This document shows positions 1 through 7,986 of a stretch of 64,000 nt of DNA, in pieces. The notes beneath the pieces were generated by a model. It saw only the letters and a program-made list of their open reading frames with translations, made no database searches and was not told the origin of the DNA. Every line of letters begins with the position of its first letter. The first letter of the stretch is position 1. Both the position numbers and the translations under genes were made by a program. Source of the stretch: Streptomyces sp. Ag109_O5-1 (GTDB lineage Bacteria > Actinomycetota > Actinomycetes > Streptomycetales > Streptomycetaceae); NCBI RefSeq assembly GCF_003814875.1, contig NZ_RKQF01000001.1, positions 248,001-312,000 of the forward strand, given 5' to 3'.

Positions 1-639
1 CGGGCCCGTGGGGCGGTGCTCGTCCTGCACGGCGGGCAGGAGAAGGGCCGGCAGGCCGCCCGCCCGTGGCAGCCGGCGGCGCTGCGCATGCGCCCCTTCC
101 TGGGCGTCGCCGCGTCGGTCTCCTCGCCCCGTGAGGTGCTGATCGGACATGTCCGGTACCGCTACCGGGGCTGGAACGAGGGCGCCGACCCGCTCCAGGA
201 CACCTTGCGCGCCCTGGACGAACTGCGCGTGCTGGCCGGGGACGTGCCCGTGGTGCTGATCGGGCACTCGATGGGCGGGCGGGCGGCGCTGCGCGCGGCG
301 GGCGACCCCTCGGTGCGCGGAGTGCTCGCCCTGGCACCCTGGTGCCCGCCGGGCGATCCCGTGGTCGACCTCGCCGGGACCAGGATCCTCGTCCTGCACG
401 GCGACCGGGACCGGGTGACCGAGCCCGCCGAGTCGGCCGCGTACGTACGGCAGGCCCGCGGCGCCGGCGCGGAGGCCGGGATGGTGCTGCTCAGGGGCAG
501 CGACCACGCGATGCTCCGCCGGAGCCGGGACTGGCATCGCGCCTCCGCCGCCGCGATCAGGCGGTTGCTGCACCCCGAGCGTGACCTCGACGGCTGGACG
601 GCCGAAGCCTGCGGGACGCAGGAGCCACTTCTGCGCTGA
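1..639 (+). CDS. Alpha/beta hydrolase (5' end outside window)
   Basis: The reading frame is open from base 1 and ends with TGA at 637-639, so the true start lies upstream. The visible part has the order of a small alpha/beta hydrolase: an oxyanion-side VLVLHGG strand at the very beginning, the nucleophile elbow GHSMGG near bases 265-282, a VLHGDRDR strand carrying the acid Asp, and a late GSDHAML segment supplying the catalytic His. This resembles the dienelactone hydrolase/esterase type of soluble cytoplasmic enzymes. The substrate cannot be read from sequence. The next gene starts 57 bases downstream on the same strand. Confidence 0.8.
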   Translation, partial: RARGAVLVLHGGQEKGRQAARPWQPAALRMRPFLGVAASVSSPREVLIGHVRYRYRGWNEGADPLQDTLRALDELRVLAGDVPVVLIGHSMGGRAALRAAGDPSVRGVLALAPWCPPGDPVVDLAGTRILVLHGDRDRVTEPAESAAYVRQARGAGAEAGMVLLRGSDHAMLRRSRDWHRASAAAIRRLLHPERDLDGWTAEACGTQEPLLR

Positions 640-695
640 GACCCACGCTGATAAGGTGCCTCGCCCCCACGCGAGTTCGGCCCGGAGGACTGCTG

Positions 696-2609
696 ATGCC
701 GATCATGAAGCCGGTCAAGATTGTCATATACCTGACAGTCACCTTCCTGGTGCTGGCTCTCGTCGGCACCGCCCCGACGACCGCCGGATCGCGGTCCCCC
801 GCGCCGGCACCGGTCGCCGCGGCCAGCGGCACCTGGCAGCCGCCGCTGTCCACCCGGGGCCGCTACATCGTCGACGCCGACGGGAACCGCTTCCGCCTGA
901 AGGCCGCCAACTGGGACGGCGCGCAAGGCTCGTGGACCGGCAGCGGCAGCATCACCGACCCCGCCGAACACCACGCCGGCCAGGACTCCTACGGCATCCC
1001 CCTCGGCCTGGACCGCGCCACCCTCTCCCAACTCCGCGCGGACTTCCACGCGTTGGGCATCAACAGCATCCGGCTGCCGTTCTCCAACGAGATGATCCAC
1101 ACGACGACTCCGGTGCCGGACGCTGCCGTCGCGGCCAATCCCCAGTTGCGCGGGAAGACACCCCTGGAGGTCTACGACGCCGTCGTGGCCGCCCTCACCG
1201 GAGACGGGTTCGCCGTCATCCTCAACAACCACACCAACACCTCCCGTTGGTGCTGCGCCATCGACGGCAACGAGCGCTGGAACACCAGCCAGTCCACCGG
1301 GCAGTGGGCCGACGACTGGGTCTTCATGGCCCGACGGTACGCCGCGAACCCCCGTGTCGTCGGCGCCGACCTATACAACGAGGTACGCCGGAACGTCCTG
1401 GACGACCCCAACTGGGGCCTGGGCGACGACCACGACTGGTACGCGGCCGCCCAGCTCGCCGGCGACCGCATCCTCACCGAGGCGAACCCGAACCTCCTCA
1501 TCGTCATCGAGGGCATCAACTGGACGGGGCTGCCGGTCGACGGACTCCCGCACGGCCGCCCCGTACTCACCCCCGTCCGCACCCTCTCCAACACCCTCGT
1601 CGACGCCCACAAGCTGGTCTACTCGGCCCACTTCTACGGCTACACCGGCCCCCACCACAGCGGTGCCACCGGCATCGGCGAGACCAGCGACCCCCGCTAC
1701 CAGGACCTGAGCCGCGACCAGCTGTACCAGGCCCTCGCCGACGAGGCGTTCTTCGTCACGACCGAGGGCAAGCACTACACCGCGCCGGTATGGGTCAGCG
1801 AGTTCGGCATCGGCGCGAACGAGACGGGCACCGCCGCCCGCACCTGGTTCGGCAACGTCACCGACTACTTCGCCGACCACGACACCGACTTCGCCTACTG
1901 GCCGCTGGTGGGCTGGGAGGGCCACGACGACTGGGCACTGCTGCGCTACGACACCTCCGGGCAACGGTACGGCCTCCTCGACGGGGGAGACTGGCGGGCC
2001 ACCGCGTGGAACCACCTCATGGACACCCCCGGCCGCACCGGGTACGTCGAGCCCGGGACGACCTGGCGCATGCTGTCCACGGACCACGGCGACCAGGTCG
2101 AGTCCCTGCGCGTCAGGGCGGGCGGCGACTGGGACTCGGGCGCCTACAAGGCGGCCTGCCCGGACGGGCTGCGGCTGATCGGTCTCGCGCACTCCGGCGG
2201 ACGCGGCCTGTGCACCGACGCGACGGCGGGCGACCCGCGCGCCACGGGCAGCACCCAGACGGTCGTCACGGACGAGCGGTACGTCCCGGCGGGCGGTGAC
2301 TGGGCGTCCGGCTACACCAAGTTCCAGTGCCCGGCGGGCCAGTTCGTCATCGGGTACAGCCGGCGCGGTGAGCGGGTGTCGGCGGCGTTGTGCGCGCCGG
2401 CCGGCCGGACGCTGGGGACCGGTGGCCGGACCCTGTGGTTCGACCGGTCCGACAACCGCCCCGCCGACGGCGCGGGCGACGACTACGCGTCCGGTGCCTA
2501 CAAAGGCCAGTGCAACGCCGACGAGTACCTCGCCGGGGTCGCCTTCACGACCCGCGTGGGCAGTACGCCCGGCCCGGCCGCCGTGCTGTGTGTCCCGCTC
2601 CAGCCCTGA
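696..2609 (+). CDS. Secreted GH5-family glycoside hydrolase (endoglucanase-like) with C-terminal triple repeat
   Basis: The predicted 637-residue protein starts at ATG 696, seven bases after GGAGG. A hydrophobic segment (about residues 8-28) is an export signal. The catalytic domain (about 45-450) has a GH5 cellulase-like order: RLPFSNEM, NNHTNTSRWCC, the acid/base Glu229 in DLYNEV, and the nucleophile Glu369 in VWVSEFGI. It should hydrolyse a beta-glucan or related polysaccharide outside the cell. Residues about 454-634 are not catalytic. They hold three diverged Cys-containing repeats (GDWDSGAYKAACP, GDWASGYTKFQC, DDYASGAYKGQC), possibly a carbohydrate-binding module I do not recognise. No terminator is obvious in the 113 bases that follow, which contain short CACCTGACC-like direct repeats. 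Confidence 0.85.
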   Translation: MPIMKPVKIVIYLTVTFLVLALVGTAPTTAGSRSPAPAPVAAASGTWQPPLSTRGRYIVDADGNRFRLKAANWDGAQGSWTGSGSITDPAEHHAGQDSYGIPLGLDRATLSQLRADFHALGINSIRLPFSNEMIHTTTPVPDAAVAANPQLRGKTPLEVYDAVVAALTGDGFAVILNNHTNTSRWCCAIDGNERWNTSQSTGQWADDWVFMARRYAANPRVVGADLYNEVRRNVLDDPNWGLGDDHDWYAAAQLAGDRILTEANPNLLIVIEGINWTGLPVDGLPHGRPVLTPVRTLSNTLVDAHKLVYSAHFYGYTGPHHSGATGIGETSDPRYQDLSRDQLYQALADEAFFVTTEGKHYTAPVWVSEFGIGANETGTAARTWFGNVTDYFADHDTDFAYWPLVGWEGHDDWALLRYDTSGQRYGLLDGGDWRATAWNHLMDTPGRTGYVEPGTTWRMLSTDHGDQVESLRVRAGGDWDSGAYKAACPDGLRLIGLAHSGGRGLCTDATAGDPRATGSTQTVVTDERYVPAGGDWASGYTKFQCPAGQFVIGYSRRGERVSAALCAPAGRTLGTGGRTLWFDRSDNRPADGAGDDYASGAYKGQCNADEYLAGVAFTTRVGSTPGPAAVLCVPLQP

Positions 2610-2722
2610 CCATCATCTGACCATCACCTGACCACCGCCCTGGCACCGGCCGCGGTGACCCCACTCCGCCCGGTCGGCCCACTCCGCCCGGTCCGCCCGG
2701 GACCGGGACGGCGGACGGGCGT

Positions 2723-3577
2723 TCAGGACACCCCGGCCAGGTCGTCGTACTGCTGGGGTGCGCCGGGGCCGTCGGCGGTGGCCGCGAGGATGGAGTACTG
2801 CAGTCGGCGCAGCCGCGCCGAGGGTTCCAGTCCGAGCTCTCTGACGAGGAGGGTGCGCAACTGCTGGTAGACGTGGAGGGCCTCGCCGCGCCGGCCCGAG
2901 CGGTGGAGGGCCAGCATGAACTGCGCGTGCAGGTTCTCGTGGGAGCGGTAACGGCTGGTGAGGACGGTGAGTTCGGCGAGCAGTTCTCGGTGCCGGCCGA
3001 GCCGCAGGTCGGCCTCGATGCGCTGGTCCAGGGCGCACAGCCGGCTCTCCTCCAGGCGCCGTGCCTCCATGGCCAGGTGGGCGCCGGTGTGCACGTCGAC
3101 GAAGGGGGTGGCGGTCCACAGGTCCAGCGCCTGGCGCAGGGTGCGGGACGCGCAGGCGAAGTTCTCGTCCTCCATGGCGCGGTAGCCCAGTTCGGAGAGC
3201 CGCTCGAACTCGCGGATGTCGCTGGTGCCGCCCCCGGAGGCGAGCAGGTAGCCGCCCGGCAGGGTCGTCAGGACGTCCTTCGCGTTCCTGGCTTCCGGGT
3301 CCTCCGCGTTCCCGGCTTCCGGGTGCTCGCGGCCGGCGCCCTCGCGCAGTGCCGTCGCGATGAGCTCTCTGAGCTGGAGCACATAGGTCTGCAGGGTGGT
3401 GCGGGCGCTGCGCGGCGGGGTGCCCGCCCAGAGTTCCTCGATGAGGGTCGGGACGGGCACCACCTGGTCGGCGCGCAGTGCCAGCAGGGCCAGCAGCTGC
3501 CGGGGCTTCGGCGCGGTCGGGGCGATGGAGACCCCGCTCTCCCTCACATCCAGTGCACCCAGCAGGCCGATGTCCAC
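2723..3577 (-). CDS. SARP-family transcriptional activator (SARP-1)
   Basis: The 284-residue protein starts at GTG 3577-3575, preceded by GGGAG; upstream codons in frame are not protein-like. It has an OmpR-type winged-helix DNA-binding domain (about 1-90, with PTAPKPRQLLALLAL and TLQTYVLQLREL) followed by a bacterial transcriptional activation (BTAD) domain (about 115-265, with LDLWTATPFVDV, RRLEESRLCALDQRIEADLRLG and HENLHAQFMLALHRSGRRGEAL), the DnrI/RedD architecture. It is paralogous to SARP-2 at 7974-8780. A Glu/Asn/Pro-rich insertion of about 16 residues (GNAEDPEARNAKD) between the two domains is absent from SARP-2. An ARE-like operator lies 39 bases upstream, suggesting control by the TetR receptor at 9013-9684. 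SARPs normally switch on antibiotic pathway genes; the targets here are unknown. Confidence 0.9.
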   Translation of the reverse strand: MDIGLLGALDVRESGVSIAPTAPKPRQLLALLALRADQVVPVPTLIEELWAGTPPRSARTTLQTYVLQLRELIATALREGAGREHPEAGNAEDPEARNAKDVLTTLPGGYLLASGGGTSDIREFERLSELGYRAMEDENFACASRTLRQALDLWTATPFVDVHTGAHLAMEARRLEESRLCALDQRIEADLRLGRHRELLAELTVLTSRYRSHENLHAQFMLALHRSGRRGEALHVYQQLRTLLVRELGLEPSARLRRLQYSILAATADGPGAPQQYDDLAGVS

Positions 3578-3615
3578 ACGCGTCTCCCTGGTCCTCTTTC
3601 CTGACACGACGCCAG

Positions 3616-3641
3616 TAGAAAACAGCACGACCGGTCTGTCA
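3616..3641. promoter_or_regulatory. ARE-like operator upstream of SARP-1
   Basis: A 26-base site with left half TAGAAAAC and right half CGGTCTGTCA matches 13 of 19 defined positions of the autoregulatory-element consensus as I remember it (TNANAWAC, then CGGTTTKTTT). It is nearly a copy of the site before SARP-2. Its right half overlaps a perfect 8-bp inverted repeat, CGGTCTGT-ca-ACAGACCG, at 3632-3649. The site sits where a repressor would block the SARP-1 promoter. Confidence 0.6.
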
Positions 3642-3871
3642 ACAGACCGACTGCCGGACCGTTCCCAACGAGCCGCCGGAGAACGGCCGCACGACTCCGC
3701 CGCACCCGGGAGAAACGAGAAGTGGCAGCACGGCGTGGCCGTTTCCGCGGCCGACAGGGCAGGACGGCACCAACCTCCCTGCAGAACAGGGCCGTTGGGC
3801 CACAAAGCCTCGGGCTCTCCAGAACCGTACCGAAACTGGCCAACCGGTCGGTTACTTCATCGTGTCCCAGG

Positions 3872-4912
3872 TCAGCGTTTCCGGCGGCTGAAGCCGGCCG
3901 GGAAGGCGAGGAACACGATCCCCAGGGCCAGTACCGCGAGTCCGCACCAGGAGACGGCGGGCAGGCGTTCACCCAGGACCACGACTCCGAGGACGGCGGC
4001 CACGGCCGGTTCGACCAGGGTCAGGGTCGTCGCGGTCTGGGCGGCGGTGTGCCGCAGGCCGTATCCGAAGAGGCGGTAGCAGAGGAAGGCGGTGACCGCT
4101 CCCAGGTACAGGACGACCAGCGCGCCGCGTGCCGTCAGCAGCCACGGCCCCGCGCTCCACAGCAGTACCGGCAGCACGAGCAGGGCCGCTCCCCCGAACA
4201 GCACGCCCATCACCGCGCCGGAGCCGTGCCCCCGCGCGATGAGCCGGCCGCCGACGAGGGCGTAGACGGCGTACGACAGTCCCGCGAGCCCCGCCAGCAG
4301 GACCCCGACGAGGTCCACGGGGGCGCCGCCGGCGAACTCAGGCCCCAGGACGAGCACGGTGCAGCCGAGGACGGCCGCCGCGGTCGCGGTCGTCCAGCGG
4401 GCGGTGGGCCGGGACCGGCGGGTGAGCCAGGCGAGGAGGCCGGCGAAGACGGGGGCGCCGCCGAGCGCGATCACGGCGGCCACGGCCACACCCGTGCGCG
4501 CCACGGCGGGGTAGAAGGTGAGCGGGTACCCGGCCACCGCCAGGGCGCCCAGGACGAGCAGCCGGCGTTCTCCCCCGGTACAGGTCCTGGGCAGGGAGCG
4601 GCCGCCGGGTGCGGTCAGGAACAGCAGGAGACCGCCGAGGACCAGCCCGGCGGCACCGATGGCGGCGGCCGGCGTTCCGGCGGGGGCCAGGGAACTGGCG
4701 GTCCCGGTGGTGCCCCACAGCACGGCGGCCGTGAGGATCGGGAGCGGCCCGGCGAGCGGGCCGGCGGTGCGGGGGCGCGGGCGCGCGAGGGACGCGCCGG
4801 TGAGGGCCCGGGAAGAGCGGGAGGACCTGGATGAGGTGTCGTTCGGCACAGTCGTGAACTTCCGTCGTCGAAATACCGTCTGCGGACTGGTTTCGAAACG
4901 GGCGCACGACAC
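3872..4912 (-). CDS. EamA/DMT-family transporter
   Basis: This is a hydrophobic protein of up to 346 residues with about ten predicted membrane spans in two homologous EamA halves (first half from ILTAAVLWGTTGTASS; second from VDLVGVLLAGLAGLSYAVYALVGG). The signature end of each half is visible, e.g. LTLVEPAVAAVLGVVVLGERL. Family members export amino acids, metabolites or drugs across the inner membrane. Two GTG starts are possible: 4912 (GGAG close by) and 4849 (GGAAG nine bases upstream). The extra 21 residues of the longer form are polar and not conserved in character, so 4849 may be real. It lies in the signalling cassette, so efflux of the signal or a regulated product is plausible but unproven. 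Confidence 0.85.
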   Translation of the reverse strand: MSCARFETSPQTVFRRRKFTTVPNDTSSRSSRSSRALTGASLARPRPRTAGPLAGPLPILTAAVLWGTTGTASSLAPAGTPAAAIGAAGLVLGGLLLFLTAPGGRSLPRTCTGGERRLLVLGALAVAGYPLTFYPAVARTGVAVAAVIALGGAPVFAGLLAWLTRRSRPTARWTTATAAAVLGCTVLVLGPEFAGGAPVDLVGVLLAGLAGLSYAVYALVGGRLIARGHGSGAVMGVLFGGAALLVLPVLLWSAGPWLLTARGALVVLYLGAVTAFLCYRLFGYGLRHTAAQTATTLTLVEPAVAAVLGVVVLGERLPAVSWCGLAVLALGIVFLAFPAGFSRRKR

Positions 4913-5450
4913 AGACTCCGGGCGGCCTCGGGGCCGGGCCGGGAGCGTGGTTTCAAGCCGTCAGCGGGTGCGCCCGGTCAGGCGCAGAGCGGCGGCAGAA
5001 CGACGTGCCAGTAGGTGTTCACGAGCGGATCGTACCGGGTCGGACAGCGGGCCCGGCTCGTCCGCACTTCGGGACGCCGGAACCGGCCCGGATCATGGCC
5101 GAGGGTACGGCCCGGGGCATGGCCGAGGGTACGGCCCGGGGCCGGTACCTCTTCCGTTCCGCGGTGCCGGTACCACGGAGTGCCGCACGCTCTCCACCGG
5201 TAGATCGTTCCTATCGCATCCGTGATCACCGGCAGACCTCTGACGCACTTCAATGACATGGTCGACGTCGCTTGTCGTATGATTCGACCAAGTTTTGGCC
5301 AACGTGCGTCGTTATCGTTTCCCGGTACCGGCCGGTGGGACAGACTCAGCCGCGGAGGGGGGACGAGCACGGCCGAGTCACGCCGGGCGTGCCATCCCGC
5401 AGTGTCGCGTCGCCCAGGGGAAGGCGGCGAGCAGACCAGCGGAGGGTTGC
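4913..5450. other. Long divergent intergenic region between EamA and flavoprotein genes
   Basis: About 540 bases separate the divergent starts. No convincing gene is seen. The region holds a perfect 24-base tandem duplication (5094-5141), an AT-richer stretch around 5255-5300 that could contain the promoter for the flavoprotein-MFS pair, and the ribosome binding site GGAGG just before 5451. I could not find a good ARE match here, unlike the other promoters of this cassette. Confidence 0.5.
5094..5141. repeat. 24-base perfect tandem duplication
   Basis: Two adjacent identical 24-base units begin with CATGGCCGAGGGTACGG, at 5094 and 5118. They lie in the non-coding stretch between EamA and the flavoprotein gene. 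Function is unknown; a duplicated regulator site or simple slippage are both possible. Confidence 0.85.
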
Positions 5451-6722
5451 ATGACGCAGTCGCTTCCGGGGCAGAGCCCTGCCCAGGAGCAGGCGTTCGC
5501 CGGGGCCGGACGACCACCGGTCGTGGTGATCGGCGCCGGACCGTACGGATTGTCGGTGGCCGCCCATCTGCGGGCGGCGGGGCTGCCGGTCCGCGTCTTC
5601 GGTGAGGTGATGGGCAGTTGGCGGCATGCCATGGCCACGGGGATGTTCCTGAAATCGACGCCGGCCGCCACCGACCTGTCGGCGCCTGAGCCCGGCGGCC
5701 GGCTGGCGGACTTCCGCCGCGAACACGGCGAGCCGGAGCTGACCGAGCTGACCCCGATCCCGTGCGATGTCTTCGTACGGTACGGCCAGTGGTTCCAGAA
5801 GCGGTACGTCGGTGAGGTCGAGCCGACCCGGGTGACGGCGGTCGAGCGCCCCGAGTCCGGGTCCGGATTCGTCGTCCGGCTGGACGACGGAAAGGAGATG
5901 GCGGCCTCGGCCGTCGTGGTGGCGACCGGTCTGAACGGGCTCGCCCATGTCCCGGACGAGTTGCGGCAGCTCGCGCCCGAGGGGCCGGGGCCCCGGGCAC
6001 CGGTGTCGCACACCAGCCACCACACCGATCTGTCGGTGTACGCGGGGCGGCGGGTGGCCGTCGTCGGCGGCGGTCAGTCCGCCCTGGAGAGCGCCGCGCT
6101 GCTGCACGAGGCGGGTGCCGAGGCGCAGGTCCTGGTGCGTGAGCGGCACGTGCTGTGGGGTATGACCCCGGACCTGGGCCGGCCCTGGTCGCAGCGGGTG
6201 GCCAAGCCCGCCTCGCCGCTGGGTACGGGCTGGGTCCTGGCCGCGGTCTGTGCGGCACCGGGGAGTGTGCGGTGGTTTCCGGCGGCTGGCCGGCTGCTGC
6301 TGTTCCGACGGGCGCTCGGTCCGTCGGGCGGCTGGTGGCTGCGGGACCGGGTGGAGGGTGTCGTACGGGTGCGGACCTCGCGCCGGGTGACCGGTGCGAT
6401 GCTCTCCGGGCCGGCAGTGCGTCTCGATGTCGCCGGTCCCGGGGGCGAGCGGGAGTCCCTGACCGTCGACCATGTGCTGGCGGCCACCGGTTACCGGCTG
6501 GACCTGGACGCCCTGCCCTTCCTGTCCCCGGCCCTGCGGCGTGCCGTGGAGTGTGTGCCGGGTTCGAGGGCGCCCGCGTTGCGGGGGACGTTCGAGTCCT
6601 CGGTGCCCGGCCTGTACTTCACCGGGTCGCTGGCGGCACCGATGTTCGGGCCGATGATGCGGTTCGTGGCGGGTACGCGGTTCGCCGCCGTCCGGATCGC
6701 CCGGCACGTCAGGTCCTCCTGA
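5451..6722 (+). CDS. FAD/NAD(P)-dependent monooxygenase-like flavoprotein
   Basis: The start is ATG 5451 behind GGAGG, giving 423 residues. Two dinucleotide-binding folds are visible: an FAD site (VVIGAGPYGLSVAAHL, about 25-40) and an NAD(P)H site (VAVVGGGQSALESAALL, about 202-218). A VATG strand lies near 157 and a late ATGYRLDLDALPFL motif. This is the layout of flavin-containing/N-hydroxylating monooxygenases and Baeyer-Villiger-like enzymes. The substrate is not deducible. It probably forms an operon with the MFS exporter 49 bases downstream and sits between the two SARP genes, so it may tailor the signal molecule or a small product controlled by it. Confidence 0.85.
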   Translation: MTQSLPGQSPAQEQAFAGAGRPPVVVIGAGPYGLSVAAHLRAAGLPVRVFGEVMGSWRHAMATGMFLKSTPAATDLSAPEPGGRLADFRREHGEPELTELTPIPCDVFVRYGQWFQKRYVGEVEPTRVTAVERPESGSGFVVRLDDGKEMAASAVVVATGLNGLAHVPDELRQLAPEGPGPRAPVSHTSHHTDLSVYAGRRVAVVGGGQSALESAALLHEAGAEAQVLVRERHVLWGMTPDLGRPWSQRVAKPASPLGTGWVLAAVCAAPGSVRWFPAAGRLLLFRRALGPSGGWWLRDRVEGVVRVRTSRRVTGAMLSGPAVRLDVAGPGGERESLTVDHVLAATGYRLDLDALPFLSPALRRAVECVPGSRAPALRGTFESSVPGLYFTGSLAAPMFGPMMRFVAGTRFAAVRIARHVRSS

Positions 6723-6771
6723 GCAGGGAAATCGGTTGCGGCGGGACCGGTGGGCCCGCTGAGCTGATCGC

Positions 6772-7986
6772 ATGGGCGGTGCCACGGAGCAGGGGCGACG
6801 GGCGACGGGCGACGACCGCCTGCGCGCGCGGCGACGGGCTCCGTGGCGCGGGCCGGCGGTGCTCGGGGCCCTGATGCTGGCCGCCTTCACCTTCAACACC
6901 GCCGAGAACCTGCCGGTCGGTCTCCTCGATGTGATCTCCGCAAGCCTTCGGGTGTCACTGTCGGCGGTCGGTCTCCTGATCACCGGCTACGGCGTGACGG
7001 TGGCCGTCGCGTCCCTGCCGCTCGCCCATGTCACCCGGTCCGTGCCCCGCCGCCATGTCCTCACGGGACTGCTGGCCGCGCTGGTCGTGTCCAGTGCGGC
7101 CGCGGCACTGGCCACTTCCTACTGGCTGCTGCTCGGAGCGCGGCTGCTGACCGCGCTCGCCCAGGCGCTGTTCTGGGCGGTGCTGGGGCCGGTCGCGGTG
7201 GGACTGTTCGCACCCCGGGTCCGTGGGCGGGTGGTCGGGGCGCTGTCGGTCGCCGGTTCCCTCGCCCTCGTACTCGGTGTTCCCGCCGGGACCTGGCTGG
7301 GCCGGCACACCGACTGGCGGACCCCGGTCGCCGTACCGGCGGCTCTGGGGCTGGCCTCCCTGGTGACGATCGCCGTGCTGCTGCCGACGTCGCGTCCGCA
7401 GGAGGCGCCCGCCGCCTACGGAACCGGTCCGGACACCCGCCGGTTCGTCACGGTGCTGGCGGCCGGGACCCTGTCCGCCACCGGGGCGTTCGCGGGATAC
7501 ACCTACATGGTGGAGTTCCTGGGCGAGGTGGGCGGATTCTCCCCGAGTGCGGTCAGCGCCCTGCTGGTGGCCTTCGGTGTCGCGTGTCTGACCGGTACGG
7601 CCGTCACCGGGGCGCTGCTGGACCGCTTCCCGCACTCCTCGCTGAGCACCGCCGTGGCCGTCCAGGCGGTGGGCATGCTCGGCCTGTACGCGGTCGGCAC
7701 CCATCCGGTGGCGGCAGTGGTTTTCCTGGTCCTGACGGGCGGTGCGCTCGGGCCGGTGTTCATGGCCGCCCAGAACGCGATGCTGCTCTGCGCGCCGGGT
7801 CGCACGGACATCGCCCTGGCGGCGAACTCCGGTTGCTACAACGCCGGTATCGCGGCGGGTGCCGCTCTCGGGGGTCTGATCCTGCCGTCGGCCGGCGTGC
7901 GGGACACCTTCCTGGCGGGCGGGCTGCTGACCGTGGCGGCGTGCGCGGTGCTGCTCCGCAGAGGTCGTGCCCGTCAGCCGGTCTGA
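6772..7986 (+). CDS. MFS transporter (AraJ/drug-efflux type)
   Basis: The 404-residue protein has about twelve hydrophobic spans, beginning AVLGALMLAAFTFNTAENLPVG and ending in a basic tail. The loop between spans 2 and 3 (LPLAHVTRSVPRRHVL) has the basic MFS motif-A character, and LGVPAGTWLG resembles the efflux motif of 12-TM drug exporters. It likely uses the proton gradient to export a small molecule. It follows the flavoprotein gene by 49 bases on the same strand. Its last 13 bases overlap the convergent SARP-2 gene, which could give antisense interference. No strong ribosome binding site is seen, which fits read-through from upstream. Confidence 0.85.
   Translation: MGGATEQGRRATGDDRLRARRRAPWRGPAVLGALMLAAFTFNTAENLPVGLLDVISASLRVSLSAVGLLITGYGVTVAVASLPLAHVTRSVPRRHVLTGLLAALVVSSAAAALATSYWLLLGARLLTALAQALFWAVLGPVAVGLFAPRVRGRVVGALSVAGSLALVLGVPAGTWLGRHTDWRTPVAVPAALGLASLVTIAVLLPTSRPQEAPAAYGTGPDTRRFVTVLAAGTLSATGAFAGYTYMVEFLGEVGGFSPSAVSALLVAFGVACLTGTAVTGALLDRFPHSSLSTAVAVQAVGMLGLYAVGTHPVAAVVFLVLTGGALGPVFMAAQNAMLLCAPGRTDIALAANSGCYNAGIAAGAALGGLILPSAGVRDTFLAGGLLTVAACAVLLRRGRARQPV

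Noticed and set aside
581..2299. Long Arg/Pro-rich frame overlapping the GH5 gene
   Set aside because: It is a shadow of the GH5 gene in another frame; composition is almost only Arg, Pro, Gly and His, with no domain or ribosome binding site.
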